Assembly: GCF_003268655.1 (NCBI RefSeq)
Contig: NZ_CP029642.1
Coordinates: 1,984,001 to 2,048,000 of the forward strand
From: Arthrobacter dokdonellae
GTDB lineage: Bacteria > Actinomycetota > Actinomycetes > Actinomycetales > Micrococcaceae
Reading direction: 5' to 3'
DNA: 64,000 nt
Part shown: one piece after another, positions 26,557-35,754 of the stretch
Position numbering within the stretch: position 1 is the stretch's first letter
How the letters are laid out: each line of letters begins with the position of its first letter
The notes under the pieces: generated by a model
Told to the model about the DNA's origin: nothing
What the model saw: only the letters and a program-made list of their open reading frames with translations
The model's database searches: none
Position numbers and translations under genes: made by a program

Positions 26557-27290
26557 CGGACATGTTTGTGACTTTTCCCGAACCGGTGGTCCCGGAGCGG
26601 ATCCGCCTGGGCAAGCCCCTGGTGGTGGCCGTGGACGGACCCTCCGGCTCCGGCAAGTCGAGCGTCAGCAAGGCCGTGGCGCGCCGGCTGGGCCTGGCTT
26701 TCCTGGACACGGGGGCCATGTACCGGGCGGTCACCTGGCACTGCCTGAACGGGCGCATCAACCTCGAGAACGCCGCCGCCGTCGAGGCCGCCGCCCGCAC
26801 CTTGAAGATTGAGCAGAGCCTGACCCCGGATGGCGAGTTCGTGCGGGTCAACGGCATCAATGTCACCGATGCCATTCGAGAACCGGAAATTTCCAAGGCC
26901 GTCAGCGCCGTGGCCACCAACCTCGGCGCACGCCGAGAACTGGTGCGCCGCCAACAGGAAGCCATCACCCGGTGCAACAGCCGCATCGTGGTGGAGGGTC
27001 GTGACATCACCACCGTCGTGGCGCCGCACGCCGAGGCCCGGCTGATTCTCACGGCCAGCGAGGAAGCGCGGATGCGCCGCCGCGGACTCCAGCTCGGCAG
27101 CACCCAGACCCGGGCCCAGCTGCACGAACAAGTGGTGGGCCGGGACGCGAAGGATTCCACCGTGGTGGACTTCCAGCGCGCCGCCGACGGCGTGTACACC
27201 GTGGACTCCTCCGCGCTGGACTTTGAGGAAACCGTGGACGCCGTGATCAACGTGGTGCGGCTCTCCGTGAACGAGGGCCCCGCTGCATGA
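26553..27290 (+). CDS. cmk: Cytidylate kinase
   Basis: 245 residues; phosphorylates CMP/dCMP. P-loop GPSGSGKSS at residues 29-37, LDTGAMYRAVTW for substrate binding, and VVEGRDITTVVAPHAE. The GTG at 26553 overlaps the tyrA stop and has GGAAGG upstream. An in-frame ATG at 26538 is possible and would add five residues. The 3' end overlaps plsC by 4 bases. Confidence 0.95.
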   Translation: MTDMFVTFPEPVVPERIRLGKPLVVAVDGPSGSGKSSVSKAVARRLGLAFLDTGAMYRAVTWHCLNGRINLENAAAVEAAARTLKIEQSLTPDGEFVRVNGINVTDAIREPEISKAVSAVATNLGARRELVRRQQEAITRCNSRIVVEGRDITTVVAPHAEARLILTASEEARMRRRGLQLGSTQTRAQLHEQVVGRDAKDSTVVDFQRAADGVYTVDSSALDFEETVDAVINVVRLSVNEGPAA

Positions 27291-28021
27291 GCCGCCAGAA
27301 AGGGGCAGCGGGCGGTCAGCTCCGGAGCCTGGCTGCGGCCCCTCCCCGCTGGAAGACGCTTTGGAGCCGTCCGGTGGGGCGGGTGCTGGACCACGTGGTC
27401 TACCGCACCGCCGTGGCCGGCCGTGAAAACATTCCCGCCCATGGACCGGTGATCTTTGCCGCCAACCACCTGAGCTTCCTGGACGGACCGGTCATGGTCG
27501 GCGCCGCCAGCCGGCACATGCACGTGATGGTCGCGCACGAGATGTTCAAGGGCTTCCTCGGCTGGGTCCTGGACACCTCGGGGCAGATCCCCGTGGACCG
27601 CGCCGGCGACCGCCAGGCCCTGCAGTTCGCCAAGGATGTGCTGGAGCGCGGCGGCTGTGTGGGCATCCTGCCCGAAGGCACCCGGGGGATCGGCGACGCC
27701 GCCCACGTGAACGGCGGGGTGGCCTGGCTGGCTCTCAACTCGGGCGCCGCCGTCGTGCCTGTCGCCATTTTGGGCACACGGGTGGGGCGGGAACCTCGCA
27801 ACACCATTCCCAGGCCGCGCCGCCGTCTGCACGTGGTGTTTGGGGAGCCGCTGCGGATTGTCCGTGAGAGCGGGGTTTCCGGCCGTGTTTCAATGGACAG
27901 GGCGACCGAAAGAATCCAACACCTGCTGGCCGGACACATACAGTCCGCCGTAGCCGCCACCGGGCAGGAACTGCCTGCGGATGACCACCTACCTTCAAAG
28001 CACAAAGGACAGCAACCATGA
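27287..28021 (+). CDS. plsC: 1-Acylglycerol-3-phosphate O-acyltransferase (PlsC family)
   Basis: 244 residues. The acyltransferase motif NHLSFLD (residues 60-66) gives the catalytic His61 and Asp66, and GILPEGTRG is the phosphate-binding motif. Acylates lysophosphatidic acid at the membrane in phospholipid synthesis. It overlaps cmk at its start and der at its end (ATGA), in a typical actinobacterial cmk-plsC-der arrangement. Confidence 0.9.
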   Translation: MSRQKGAAGGQLRSLAAAPPRWKTLWSRPVGRVLDHVVYRTAVAGRENIPAHGPVIFAANHLSFLDGPVMVGAASRHMHVMVAHEMFKGFLGWVLDTSGQIPVDRAGDRQALQFAKDVLERGGCVGILPEGTRGIGDAAHVNGGVAWLALNSGAAVVPVAILGTRVGREPRNTIPRPRRRLHVVFGEPLRIVRESGVSGRVSMDRATERIQHLLAGHIQSAVAATGQELPADDHLPSKHKGQQP

Positions 28022-29574
28022 GCGACTCCACGTCTGCCACGACCCCCGGCGAGGGTGAGCTTGGCCACCAGGACTACGTGCCCACGGGTGAGGACCATGT
28101 TGCCGAGAGGCTGGCGGAAATCACCGACGAGGACGCCGAGGCCCGCGCCGCAGGGCTCCTGGCCGGGCTGGCGAACTATGACCTTGAGGACGAGGACGCG
28201 GCGCTGCTGGCCGGCGGGTTCGACGACGGCACCTCCGAGGATGCCCTGCGCCAGGACCCCGTCCTGGCCATCGTGGGACGCCCGAACGTGGGCAAGTCCA
28301 CGCTCGTCAACCGCATCCTGGGCCGTCGCGAGGCCGTGGTGGAGGACACCCCCGGCGTGACGCGCGACCGCGTGCAGTACACGGCGCACTGGAACGGGCG
28401 CAATTTCACGCTCGTGGACACCGGAGGCTGGGAACGCGACGCCCGCGGCATCCACCTGCGCGTGGCCGAGCAGGCCGAAGTCGCCGTGGAAATGGCCGAC
28501 GCCGTGCTGCTGGTGGTGGACGCGATGGTGGGCATCACCGCGTCCGACGAAGCCATTGTGCGCATGCTCCGCCGGTCCAAGAAGCCCGTCATCCTGGTCG
28601 GCAACAAGGTCGACGACATGGTCCAGGAAGCCGAGGCCGCCACGCTGTGGGGCTTGGGCCTGGGGGAGCCGTACCCGGTTTCCGCCGTCCACGGACGAGG
28701 CGTGGCGGACATGCTGGACAAGGTCATGGACGTGCTGCCCGAGTTCTCCGCCGTCGCCGGCGTGGAGCGCACCGGCGGCCCCCGGCGCATTGCGCTGATC
28801 GGACGGCCCAACGTCGGCAAGTCCTCGCTGCTGAACAAGCTGGCCGGCACCGACCGGGTCGTGGTCGACAACGTTGCCGGCACCACGCGCGACCCCGTCG
28901 ATGAACTCATCGAGCTCGGGGACCGCACCTGGCGCTTTGTGGACACGGCCGGCATCCGCCGGCGCCAGCACATGGCCCAGGGCGCCGACTTCTACGCCTC
29001 CCTGCGCACGCAGACGGCACTGGAAAAGGCCGAGGTGGCCGTGGTGCTGCTGGCCGTCGACGAGATCCTCAGCGAGCAGGACGTGCGCATTCTGCAGCTC
29101 GCCATCGAGTCCGGCCGCGCCCTGGTGCTGGCCTTCAACAAGTGGGACCTGCTGGACGACGAACGCCGCAAGTACCTGGAACGCGAAATCGACCAGGATC
29201 TGGCGCACGTGGATTGGGCGCCGCGCGTGAACATCTCGGCCAAGACGGGCTGGCACAAGGACAGGCTGGTGCCGGCCCTGGACCTGGCCCTGGAAAACTG
29301 GGACCGCCGCATTCCCACCGGGCGCCTCAATGCCTTCCTGGGCGAGTTGGTCTCCGAACACCCGCATCCCGTCCGCGGCGGCAAGCAGCCGCGCATCCTC
29401 TTCGGCACCCAGGCCTCCAGCCGCCCGCCGAAGTTCGTGCTGTTCACCACCGGATTCCTGGACCCTGGATACCGCCGATTCATCACCCGCCGCCTGCGCG
29501 AGACGTTCGGCTTCGAAGGCACGCCCATTGAGGTCAGCATGCGGGTGCGGGAAAAGCGCAGCCGCAAGAAATAA
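28018..29574 (+). CDS. der: Ribosome assembly GTPase Der (EngA)
   Basis: 518 residues with two tandem GTPase domains and a C-terminal KH-like domain. First G domain: GRPNVGKS (about 87-94), DTGGW, NKVD. Second: [17 protein letters not shown]. Der functions in 50S subunit maturation. The N-terminal ~78 residues (acidic, [14 protein letters not shown]...) extend beyond the usual family start, as in other actinobacteria. A ~190-base gap to tRNA-Pro follows with nothing recognised. Confidence 0.96.
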   Translation: MSDSTSATTPGEGELGHQDYVPTGEDHVAERLAEITDEDAEARAAGLLAGLANYDLEDEDAALLAGGFDDGTSEDALRQDPVLAIVGRPNVGKSTLVNRILGRREAVVEDTPGVTRDRVQYTAHWNGRNFTLVDTGGWERDARGIHLRVAEQAEVAVEMADAVLLVVDAMVGITASDEAIVRMLRRSKKPVILVGNKVDDMVQEAEAATLWGLGLGEPYPVSAVHGRGVADMLDKVMDVLPEFSAVAGVERTGGPRRIALIGRPNVGKSSLLNKLAGTDRVVVDNVAGTTRDPVDELIELGDRTWRFVDTAGIRRRQHMAQGADFYASLRTQTALEKAEVAVVLLAVDEILSEQDVRILQLAIESGRALVLAFNKWDLLDDERRKYLEREIDQDLAHVDWAPRVNISAKTGWHKDRLVPALDLALENWDRRIPTGRLNAFLGELVSEHPHPVRGGKQPRILFGTQASSRPPKFVLFTTGFLDPGYRRFITRRLRETFGFEGTPIEVSMRVREKRSRKK

Positions 29575-29765
29575 CACGCTGGTGGAGTCTGGCGGGAACC
29601 GGCGGCGGACATTGACCGCCGGTGATCGGGCCTGTCCACCGGTGATGGGGCTTGTCGAGATCCGAGATCCCCGTCACAGCGGGAATGGTCATCCCAGCGC
29701 GTTTTATGGGGTAAGCTTTTTCAGGTGGTTCGGCCACGGGAGATGCCTCCCGGACGCTGGACTTT

Positions 29766-29839
<74 letters not shown>

Positions 29840-29850
29840 CCGCACCAACC

Positions 29851-29890
29851 TGGGGCAGTGTCCACGTGGGCACTGCCCCACGTTTGTTTA
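29851..29890 (+). terminator. Rho-independent terminator of tRNA-Pro
   Basis: Perfect 10-bp stem TGGGGCAGTG / CACTGCCCCA with a 10-base loop, followed by CGTTTGTTTA. Directly downstream of the tRNA. Confidence 0.85.
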
Positions 29891-29980
29891 AGGCCCCCGT
29901 TTCGGCCGCTTTGTGCGTGTGGACATGCCCGACACGACTGTGTGCTGGGCATTCGCCACCCGGGGGTGTAGCTTGGGCCA

Positions 29981-30139
29981 ATGATTGGATTAATAGTCGT
30001 TCTCCTTGTCATTTGGGTCATCCTTGCCATCCTGGGATTCGTCATCAAGGGCCTTGTCTGGCTGGCCATCGTCGGGATCATCCTGTTCGTGGCCACCGGG
30101 GTCATCGGCTGGGTGCGCCGCAACGCGCTGAATAGGTAG
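29981..30139 (+). CDS. Small hydrophobic membrane protein
   Basis: 52 residues: MIGLIVVLLVIWVILAI, a short GFVIKG turn, LVWLAIVGIILFVATGVIG, then WVRRNALNR. Two membrane helices with a basic C-terminal tail are predicted, so the tail would be cytosolic. Small hydrophobic proteins of this size are widespread in actinobacteria and have no assigned function. No strong ribosome-binding site is visible before the ATG. Confidence 0.65.
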   Translation: MIGLIVVLLVIWVILAILGFVIKGLVWLAIVGIILFVATGVIGWVRRNALNR

Positions 30140-30151
30140 GACCGGCCGGCC

Positions 30152-30340
30152 CTATCTGCTTCCGCAGCGGGCGCCGGACAGTATGCGCAGGTGGCGGTCC
30201 ACGGACTGCCGTGAGACGTTCAATGACGGTGCCGGCGAGGATGCCGATGCGGCGCCGTCGCGGGCCAACATGACGAGCAGCTGTCGCCGGTGGGAGCCGC
30301 CCACGGCGGCGAACACCTCCGCCGTCGAGCGTGGCATCAT
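30152..30340 (-). pseudogene. Truncated ArsR-type regulator
   Basis: 62 residues beginning MMPRSTAEVFAAVG. The first helices and recognition helix of an ArsR fold are readable (SHRRQLLVMLARDG, then LNVSRQSVDRHLRIL), but the protein stops immediately after the recognition helix (SGARCGSR). The wing and dimerisation helix, another ~35-45 residues, are missing. The ATG overlaps the stop of the upstream SRPBCC gene. ArsR-SRPBCC pairs are a common module; here both members look broken. Confidence 0.6.
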
Positions 30341-30767
30341 GACTCCAGCGCCCACGAGCGGGCCGCGTCCAGCTCGATCCTCCACCCCTCGGCATTCCCT
30401 TCGACGTGCTTCCGCAGCTCGTCCTCGTTGACGCCCAGCGAGCGGAAGCCGCTCTCCGCCACGCGAAGCGTTACGCCGGAGGCTGCGCCCTCGATCCAGA
30501 ATTCGACCAAAGTGGTGGCTGCGCCGTCTTGGTCGCCCACCCAGCGGAATGCCGCATGCCGGGGTGCATCGAGGGCCACCGTCTTGATGCGGAAGGTGCC
30601 GTGCACCGGGTGGGTGACGACATTGACGTCGCTGGCAGGGTCAAGGCGTGGTCCACCACCTCGCCATCGTTGATCCGCCAGCCCGGGCGGCTGGCAAGCG
30701 TCCACACCCCGGCGGCGGTGGCGGCGATGTGGATCTCGCGCTCCATCCGGTCCGTACTGGTTTCCAT
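30337..30767 (-). pseudogene. SRPBCC/AHSA1-type protein with a frameshift
   Basis: The N-terminal part begins METSTDRMEREIHIAATAAG and continues GVWTLASRPGWRINDGEVV. After about residue 45 the frame must change (near 30620-30640) to continue PASDVNVVTHPVHGTFRI, then FRWVGDQDGAATTLVEFWIE to the TGA at 30337-30339. Joined, the pieces make a complete ~143-residue START/SRPBCC hydrophobic-ligand-binding domain. Either a real mutation or a sequencing error. It is the first gene of a pair with the truncated ArsR gene and is divergent from the FAD monooxygenase. Confidence 0.7.
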
Positions 30768-30905
30768 GACATTCTCCTTGGTTGACCTGCCATGGAATTG
30801 TTGCACCTCAGACATCGGGGCGCAGACGTTTTGGTGCAAGTGAGCCCATATGGCCCCGCGGCCCGGCAGTCGAACTGGATGCTTCCCGGGCGTAGGCTCG
30901 TCCCT

Positions 30906-31955
30906 ATGAAGGGAAATGCAGTTGTCGTCGGCAGTGGAGTCGGAGGGCTGGCTGCGGCCCGGGCCCTGACACAGCAGGGCTGGAGCGTGGCCGTGTACGA
31001 GCGGTCCCCGGCGCTTCCGCGAACCGGCACGGCGCTGGGCATGTGGCCTGAGGCGCTGGGCGCACTTGATGAAATGGGCGTGGGAGACAAGGTACGCGGA
31101 GCCGCCACCCGCGTGTCGGAGACCGGGACCGCCGGCCTGCGCACGCCCGGCGGAAGGACCCTGGTCTCCATGAGAAGGGATGGGGGCCTGTGCCTGGTAT
31201 CCCGGCCCACACTGCTTTCCATCCTGGCCGACGGCGTCGACGTCCACTTTGGCCATAAGGTCGAGGACCAGCGGGGCCTCGCCGGCGTCGACCTTGTGGT
31301 GGGTGCGGACGGCACATTCAGCGACACCCGGCTGACTGTTTTTGGCGCGCAGTTCACGGCACGTCCGCTCGGGGCCGTGGTGTGGCGCGGCACCGTGGAC
31401 GGAACGGTTTCCAGCTACGGGGAAACGTGGGCGCCCGGAGCGATGTTCGGCATTACGCCCGCCGGTCCGGATTCCAGTAATTGGTACGCCTGCCTGGATG
31501 CCGGGGGGACGTTTAAACCTCCCCACCGCCAGCACTTGCGGGACGTATTCGGGTCCTGGCGCTCGGGGGTCACGGAAGTGCTGGAGCGGATCGAGGAAGA
31601 GTCCATCCTGCACCACGAATTGTTTGAGGCCCCGCCGCTTCCCTCCTACGCCAGCGGCAACACCGTCCTGGTCGGAGATGCCGCCCACTCCATGGCGCCG
31701 TTCCTGGGGAGGGGGGCCTGTGAAGCGCTCGTTGACGGAGCTGCGCTTGGGCGCTGCCTTGGGAACGCGGCCACCGTGGCGGACGGGCTGGCGGCGTACG
31801 ACCACCAGCGGCGGACCAAGACGCAGCGCATGGCGGCCATGTCGCGCCGGATGGGCAGGCTGGCCATGATGCGGCGCGGCTTCGTGGCCCGGAACACGGC
31901 GTTCGGGGCCGCAGGCAGCGTGCTGCGTCTTGGTGCGTCCCTGAGGAGCCACTAA
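30906..31955 (+). CDS. FAD-dependent monooxygenase (UbiH/PHBH type)
   Basis: 349 residues. The N-terminal Rossmann motif VVVGSGVGGLAAARAL binds FAD, followed by LVVGADGTFSDTR (DG motif) and VLVGDAAHSMAPFLGRG (GD motif binding the ribityl chain). This is the aromatic-ring hydroxylase fold, using NAD(P)H and oxygen; the substrate cannot be told. The ATG at 30906 starts right at the first beta strand; an in-frame ATG at 30792 would add an unrelated leader. Shorter than most members (~400), mainly in the C-terminal part. Confidence 0.88.
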   Translation: MKGNAVVVGSGVGGLAAARALTQQGWSVAVYERSPALPRTGTALGMWPEALGALDEMGVGDKVRGAATRVSETGTAGLRTPGGRTLVSMRRDGGLCLVSRPTLLSILADGVDVHFGHKVEDQRGLAGVDLVVGADGTFSDTRLTVFGAQFTARPLGAVVWRGTVDGTVSSYGETWAPGAMFGITPAGPDSSNWYACLDAGGTFKPPHRQHLRDVFGSWRSGVTEVLERIEEESILHHELFEAPPLPSYASGNTVLVGDAAHSMAPFLGRGACEALVDGAALGRCLGNAATVADGLAAYDHQRRTKTQRMAAMSRRMGRLAMMRRGFVARNTAFGAAGSVLRLGASLRSH

Positions 31956-32280
31956 GCGTTGCGTCAGGCGTGCCCACTGGCTGCAGCTGTGCCCGGACCT
32001 GGCGTTTCGGATGGCGGGGCGGACGCACGGATTTGCCCACGGCATGCAATGACGCGTTCCCGCCACCATCCATGTAAGGTTCTTGGTAGCCAAGACGCTT
32101 TTCTCAAAGTCAGTCGCGGCTAGGTCCGTACAGCGATTCGCCGTCTCTGTGCGGACCGTCTAACTTTAACGCCCGCGCGCTGCCTGCACCTCTCTACGCC
32201 GCTGCCTGGGGATTTGACCCGCGAGGCGCCCGGCCAGGGCGGGGCCGCCCCACCCCGTTTAGAGTTTAGAAGGGCCCGCC
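31956..32280. other. Convergent intergenic region with one hairpin
   Basis: 325 bases between the 3' ends of the FAD monooxygenase and crcB. No open frame of credible composition. Its only structure is a hairpin at 32123-32157. CGGGGCGG-type GC-rich runs near 32235-32265 show no pairing with a T run. Confidence 0.6.
32123..32157. terminator. Hairpin between convergent genes, possible terminator
   Basis: GGTCCGTACAG pairs with CTGTGCGGACC (10 of 11 positions, one G:T-type mismatch) around a 13-base loop. It lies in the convergent gap between the monooxygenase and crcB. Only a weak T stretch follows (CTAACTTTAA), so function is uncertain. Confidence 0.4.
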
Positions 32281-32664
32281 TCACCCGGTCCACGCGGAAG
32301 CGGCCCAGTAGCCCAGGGCCGCTGCGCCGAGGCACACCAGCAGCGTGCCCAAGGCATTGGCCAGCGACGCCGCATAGCGATGTTCGCCCAACAACCGCAC
32401 GGTCTCATAACTGGCAGTGCTGAATGTGGTGTAGCCGCCCAGAAACCCCGCCCCGGCGATGAAGCTGGCGCTGGCGGGCAGCAGTGACCCGGCCGTTAAT
32501 GCGGTCAGGGCGCCCAGCGCCAGCGAGCCCGTGACGTTGATGGCGAACGTGGCCCACGGAAAAACTGTCCTGAACCGGCTGCGAATGAGTCCGTCGACCA
32601 CAAAGCGGGCCACTGCACCCACGCCCCCCGCCACGGCCAGCGCCGCAAAAACCCATGCGTTCAC
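32281..32664 (-). CDS. crcB: Fluoride channel subunit CrcB/Fluc
   Basis: 127 residues with four membrane helices. Family signatures: GGVGAVARFVVD, FPWATFAINVTGS (pore Asn) and GFLGGYTTFSTASYE (phenylalanine box and sodium site). Fluc channels are dual-topology dimers or, when encoded in pairs, heterodimers. Start ATG overlaps the stop of the preceding crcB gene, so the two are translationally coupled. No fluoride riboswitch was recognised upstream of the operon. Confidence 0.95.
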   Translation of the reverse strand: MNAWVFAALAVAGGVGAVARFVVDGLIRSRFRTVFPWATFAINVTGSLALGALTALTAGSLLPASASFIAGAGFLGGYTTFSTASYETVRLLGEHRYAASLANALGTLLVCLGAAALGYWAASAWTG

Positions 32665-33191
32665 CCTGTGCCGCCGCCGTCCGCGCTGCCGGGGCTGCTC
32701 GTGCTGGTGCCGTCCCGGCCGGTACTGCCGATCACGGTGGGAGTTGTTGCCGCGGCCGGCTGGAACCGCCTAGAACCGGCCAGAATTCCGCACCAGGTTG
32801 CCAAGGCTCCGAAAACAACCGTTCCCAGCGCATAGGCGGCAGCCCATCCCAACCCAGGCGAGACCGCACCGGATGTCCATCCGGCCAGGGCCGCGGTTCC
32901 CGTGGCAAGAGTGCTGTAGGTGGTGAAGCCGCCGCAAAAGCCGGTGCCCAGCAGGAGCCGCAGCTTAGCGCCGCGCGTGCCCGCCCAACGCGGCCGGGCC
33001 AACTCCTCATAGAGGAATCCCAGCACGAAGGCGCCGGCGAGGTTCACGAGGAACACTGGCCAAGGGACCGGGCCGGCGTCGGGCATGCCCAGGACCAGGC
33101 CCTCGCGGGCGGCCGCGCCAAACGTCCCGCCCAGGGCCACGAACCCCAGGGACTGCGGACGCAGGAATGGTCGTGGTGCGGTGCCTGTCAC
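32661..33191 (-). CDS. crcB: Fluoride channel subunit CrcB/Fluc, second copy
   Basis: 176 residues with LGGTFGAAAREG, VFLVNLAGAFVLGFLYE and GFCGGFTTYSTLATG. Four membrane helices, plus a ~35-residue Thr/Ser/Gly-rich C-terminal tail absent from its partner. The GTG start (33189-33191) overlaps the stop of the universal stress protein gene (GTGA). A longer in-frame reading to 33377 lies inside that gene and is rejected. Together with the 127-residue subunit it probably forms a heteromeric fluoride exporter. Confidence 0.92.
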   Translation of the reverse strand: MTGTAPRPFLRPQSLGFVALGGTFGAAAREGLVLGMPDAGPVPWPVFLVNLAGAFVLGFLYEELARPRWAGTRGAKLRLLLGTGFCGGFTTYSTLATGTAALAGWTSGAVSPGLGWAAAYALGTVVFGALATWCGILAGSRRFQPAAATTPTVIGSTGRDGTSTSSPGSADGGGTG

Positions 33192-33772
33192 GGGCGGCCG
33201 GCCCACGCTGAATCGCTGCCGTGCTGGCCGTGGTGGGTCGGGACCACCAGGACGGGACGGTGCTGGCGGCGCGCCAGGCGGGTGGCCACGGAATGGTTGA
33301 AGAGTTCTCGCATGGTGGCATGGACATCGCCGTGTGTGCCCACCACAATCAGCGCCGCGTCCAGCGTGTCGGCGCAATGGGACAGCGCCTCTGCCACCTC
33401 GCCTGCCAGCAGCAGCGGCCGCCAGGGATGGCCTTGGGGCGCCAGCTGCCGGTTCAGGTCAGCGGCGAGTTCCGCCGGGAACACCGCTTCGGCGGTGTCG
33501 TCGAAATCCGGGTCGACAGACGCGCTGGCCACGGAGCCGTCGGACGCTTCGGAAACCACGTAGCGGCCGGGGTTGACGTACGCGCAGACCAGTTCGTGGC
33601 CCAGTGCCGCGGCCAGCGTGGCGGCCTCGTACACCACGGCACGGGGCTGGCCGGGGAAAACGCCGGCGAGCACGCATGCCTGCCGGGGCGTCGGCTGCGC
33701 CTGGTCCGTCGGTGCATTATCCGGCTGCTGCGCCGGTTCCGGTCGCGAGCCCCGGTCAGGTTGCGGCTCCAT
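33188..33772 (-). CDS. Universal stress protein family protein
   Basis: 194 residues with one UspA domain. The ATP-binding-type motif is seen as VVGTHGDVHATMRELFNHSV near residues 142-161, followed by HRPVLVVP, the usual last strand. The N-terminal ~30 residues are Pro/Gln-rich and variable. It lies between a membrane protein gene and the crcB pair, overlapping crcB. A stress link for fluoride export is inferred from context only. Confidence 0.85.
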   Translation of the reverse strand: MEPQPDRGSRPEPAQQPDNAPTDQAQPTPRQACVLAGVFPGQPRAVVYEAATLAAALGHELVCAYVNPGRYVVSEASDGSVASASVDPDFDDTAEAVFPAELAADLNRQLAPQGHPWRPLLLAGEVAEALSHCADTLDAALIVVGTHGDVHATMRELFNHSVATRLARRQHRPVLVVPTHHGQHGSDSAWAGRP

Positions 33773-34567
33773 TCAGGCCTCCGGGGTGCCAGGCGGCGGC
33801 GTGGCGGCTCCGTCAGGCGTCGTCGGGGCTTGCGGGGCTCCTGCCGGAGGAGTGTCGCGGCCAGGACGCGCGGCGCCCTTGGTCCTCCTGCCCGCGGCCC
33901 GGACATCCGCCCGGGCCTCCTTCTCGGCCGCGCGTCGGGCGCGGTCGGCGTCCCTGGCCTTGGCCCGTTCGTTGTCCCGAACCAGCCTTTCCGCGGCCTT
34001 GATCTGACGGATCTTCCGGCCGCGCCGAATCCAGGCCCGGCCCAGGAAGATCACGGCCACCGCGCACACGACGCCGGCCACCATGAAGATCTGGCTCCAG
34101 GTGCCAAACCAGTTGGCGCCCCCTGTGGTCCAGATGGAGCGGGCATCCACCGCTGAAGCCGTGGTCCCGTACAGCACGGCGAGCGTGAGCAGGTTCGGCA
34201 GGGTCAGCAGCACGGCCACGACCAGCACGACGACGCGCACCCACTTGTTTAGCTTTCTGCGGCGCGCCTGCCAGGCAACCGTCACCGGCACGAAGGAAAA
34301 CACGAAGCCGTAGAACATGCCCAGCGGGACGGCGTTGCCCAGCTTGCCGCCGGTTTGGTCCCGGACGGAGGTGGCCCAGGCCAGCGGCACCGTCACTGAG
34401 GCAATGTAGTAGGCCAGAACCAGCACCACGATTGCCACCACGGCAACAATGGTGCGCAGCAGCCACACAGGCAGCCTTTTCCTCTGCATTGCAGGTCCGG
34501 CGCCGTCCACTGGAGGGGGTGACTCCTCCGGACGTGGTGCAGTCGATTCGCTCATACAAGGAATCAT
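33773..34567 (-). CDS. Four-helix membrane protein with basic cytoplasmic tail
   Basis: 264 residues, not assigned. After ~30 Pro/Glu-rich residues there are four hydrophobic segments (LLRTIVAVVAIVVLVLAYYI; PLGMFYGFVFSFVPVTV; VRVVVLVVAVLLTLPNLL; SQIFMVAGVVCAVAVIFLG), then a long Arg/Lys/Ala-rich helix (about 182-240) and a Pro/Thr tail. The ATG at 34567 is chosen because GGAGGGG lies 5 bases upstream; the alternative ATG at 34555 has no such site. It ends one base before the USP gene, so it heads the four-gene operon with crcB. Confidence 0.7.
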   Translation of the reverse strand: MIPCMSESTAPRPEESPPPVDGAGPAMQRKRLPVWLLRTIVAVVAIVVLVLAYYIASVTVPLAWATSVRDQTGGKLGNAVPLGMFYGFVFSFVPVTVAWQARRRKLNKWVRVVVLVVAVLLTLPNLLTLAVLYGTTASAVDARSIWTTGGANWFGTWSQIFMVAGVVCAVAVIFLGRAWIRRGRKIRQIKAAERLVRDNERAKARDADRARRAAEKEARADVRAAGRRTKGAARPGRDTPPAGAPQAPTTPDGAATPPPGTPEA

Positions 34568-34765
34568 GTCACCCCTCCGTGCTCCGTGTCAGGGCACGCA
34601 CCCGCGCGGTTCCAGAAAGGGATCGAATCAACCTTCGACTTGTCAAGAAGCCTTCCACACTAAAGACTGGATGTGGCCACGCGGAGCAATACCCGTGGCC
34701 GGCTTTGGCCCAAGCTAACAACTTCACATTCATCGCCGCGGCGATGAACCATGAAAGGTGCGCCC

Positions 34766-35152
34766 ATGAGTAACATTCCCGCAGACCTGTCCTACACCGC
34801 CGAGCACGAATGGATCGGCGTGCCCGACGCCGACGGCGTGGTCCGGGTTGGCATTACCGACTTCGCCCAGGACGCGCTGGGCGATGTGGTCTACGTCCAG
34901 ATGCCCGACGCCGGAACGGACGTTACCGCCGACACCGTGGTGGGCGAGGTGGAGTCCACCAAGAGCGTCAGCGACATCTATGCGCCGCTCACCGGTACCG
35001 TCAGGGCGCGGAATGAAGCGCTCGACGCCGACCCGTCCCTGATCAATTCGGATCCCTACGGCGCCGGATGGCTCGTGGAAATCACTTTGGCGGATGCCTC
35101 CACCCACGGATCGCTGCTCAGCGCCGCCGAGTACCAGGAAAAGGTAGGCTAG
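34766..35152 (+). CDS. gcvH: Glycine cleavage system H protein
   Basis: 128 residues, normal length. Carries the lipoyl arm that shuttles the aminomethyl group between P, T and L proteins. The lipoylated Lys is in VESTKSVSDIYAP (about residue 65), with HEWI and GAGWLVEI typical. ATG 34766 has AAAGG; an ATG five codons earlier (34751) is less likely. gcvP lies 5 kb downstream; gcvT is not in the window. The gcvH-garA-merR-BFN-merR-(...)-gcvP order matches Rv1826-Rv1832 in M. tuberculosis. Confidence 0.95.
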   Translation: MSNIPADLSYTAEHEWIGVPDADGVVRVGITDFAQDALGDVVYVQMPDAGTDVTADTVVGEVESTKSVSDIYAPLTGTVRARNEALDADPSLINSDPYGAGWLVEITLADASTHGSLLSAAEYQEKVG

Positions 35153-35264
35153 ACGTCAAGGAACATGCGCGGGCCCGGCCCGGCTGTCCCCAGAGGTGGC
35201 CAGCCGCGCGGCCCATCAACATTGCAGGCAGATTTTTTGTTTACGAAGCTAAGGAGGAGTACCA

Positions 35265-35747
35265 ATGGTTGACACGGGTAACGGCGCCGGAGTGAATGGT
35301 CAGGCGGATTCCCAGGATCAGCCGGGTGCTTCGGACACCACGTCCATTCAGCTCCCTCCCGTCAGAAGCGGCCCCGTCCAGACGCCGGCCCTCGCGCGAG
35401 ACGAGCAAAACGCTGTGCAGTCGCTGCCGGCAGGTTCCGCGCTGCTGATTGCCCACGCCGGTCCCAACGCCGGGGCGCGCTTTCTGCTGGACAGCGCCGT
35501 GACCACCGTGGGGAGGCACCCTGACGCAGACATCTTTCTTGACGATGTCACGGTCTCGCGCAGGCATGTGCAGTTCTTCAAGGTGCCCGGCGGGTTTGAA
35601 CTCACCGACTCCGGCAGCCTGAACGGCACGTATGTGAACGGCGATCGTGTGGACTCGGTGCTGCTGCGCACCGGCAACGAAGTGCAGATCGGCAAGTTCC
35701 GGTTGACGTACTACTTCAGCACCGCAGACGCCTCCGCGAATTCCTGA
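35265..35747 (+). CDS. garA: FHA-domain regulator, GarA/OdhI homolog
   Basis: 160 residues: a flexible N-terminus and an FHA domain (about residues 60-150) with VGRHPDADIFLDDVTVSRRH and SLNGTYVNGDRV. The N-terminal DTTSIQLPPV corresponds to the threonine motif phosphorylated by PknB/PknG-type kinases in GarA/OdhI. In those proteins the unphosphorylated form binds 2-oxoglutarate dehydrogenase and glutamate enzymes. An AAGGAGGAG site precedes the ATG. Confidence 0.93.
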   Translation: MVDTGNGAGVNGQADSQDQPGASDTTSIQLPPVRSGPVQTPALARDEQNAVQSLPAGSALLIAHAGPNAGARFLLDSAVTTVGRHPDADIFLDDVTVSRRHVQFFKVPGGFELTDSGSLNGTYVNGDRVDSVLLRTGNEVQIGKFRLTYYFSTADASANS

Positions 35748-35754
35748 GAACCCG

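Noticed and set aside
32100..32280. Fluoride riboswitch for crcB
   Set aside because: This region is downstream of the minus-strand crcB genes, and no such motif was seen upstream of the operon either.
34568..34765. Glycine riboswitch upstream of gcvH (or before gcvP)
   Set aside because: No aptamer-like conserved pattern was recognised in either short upstream region.
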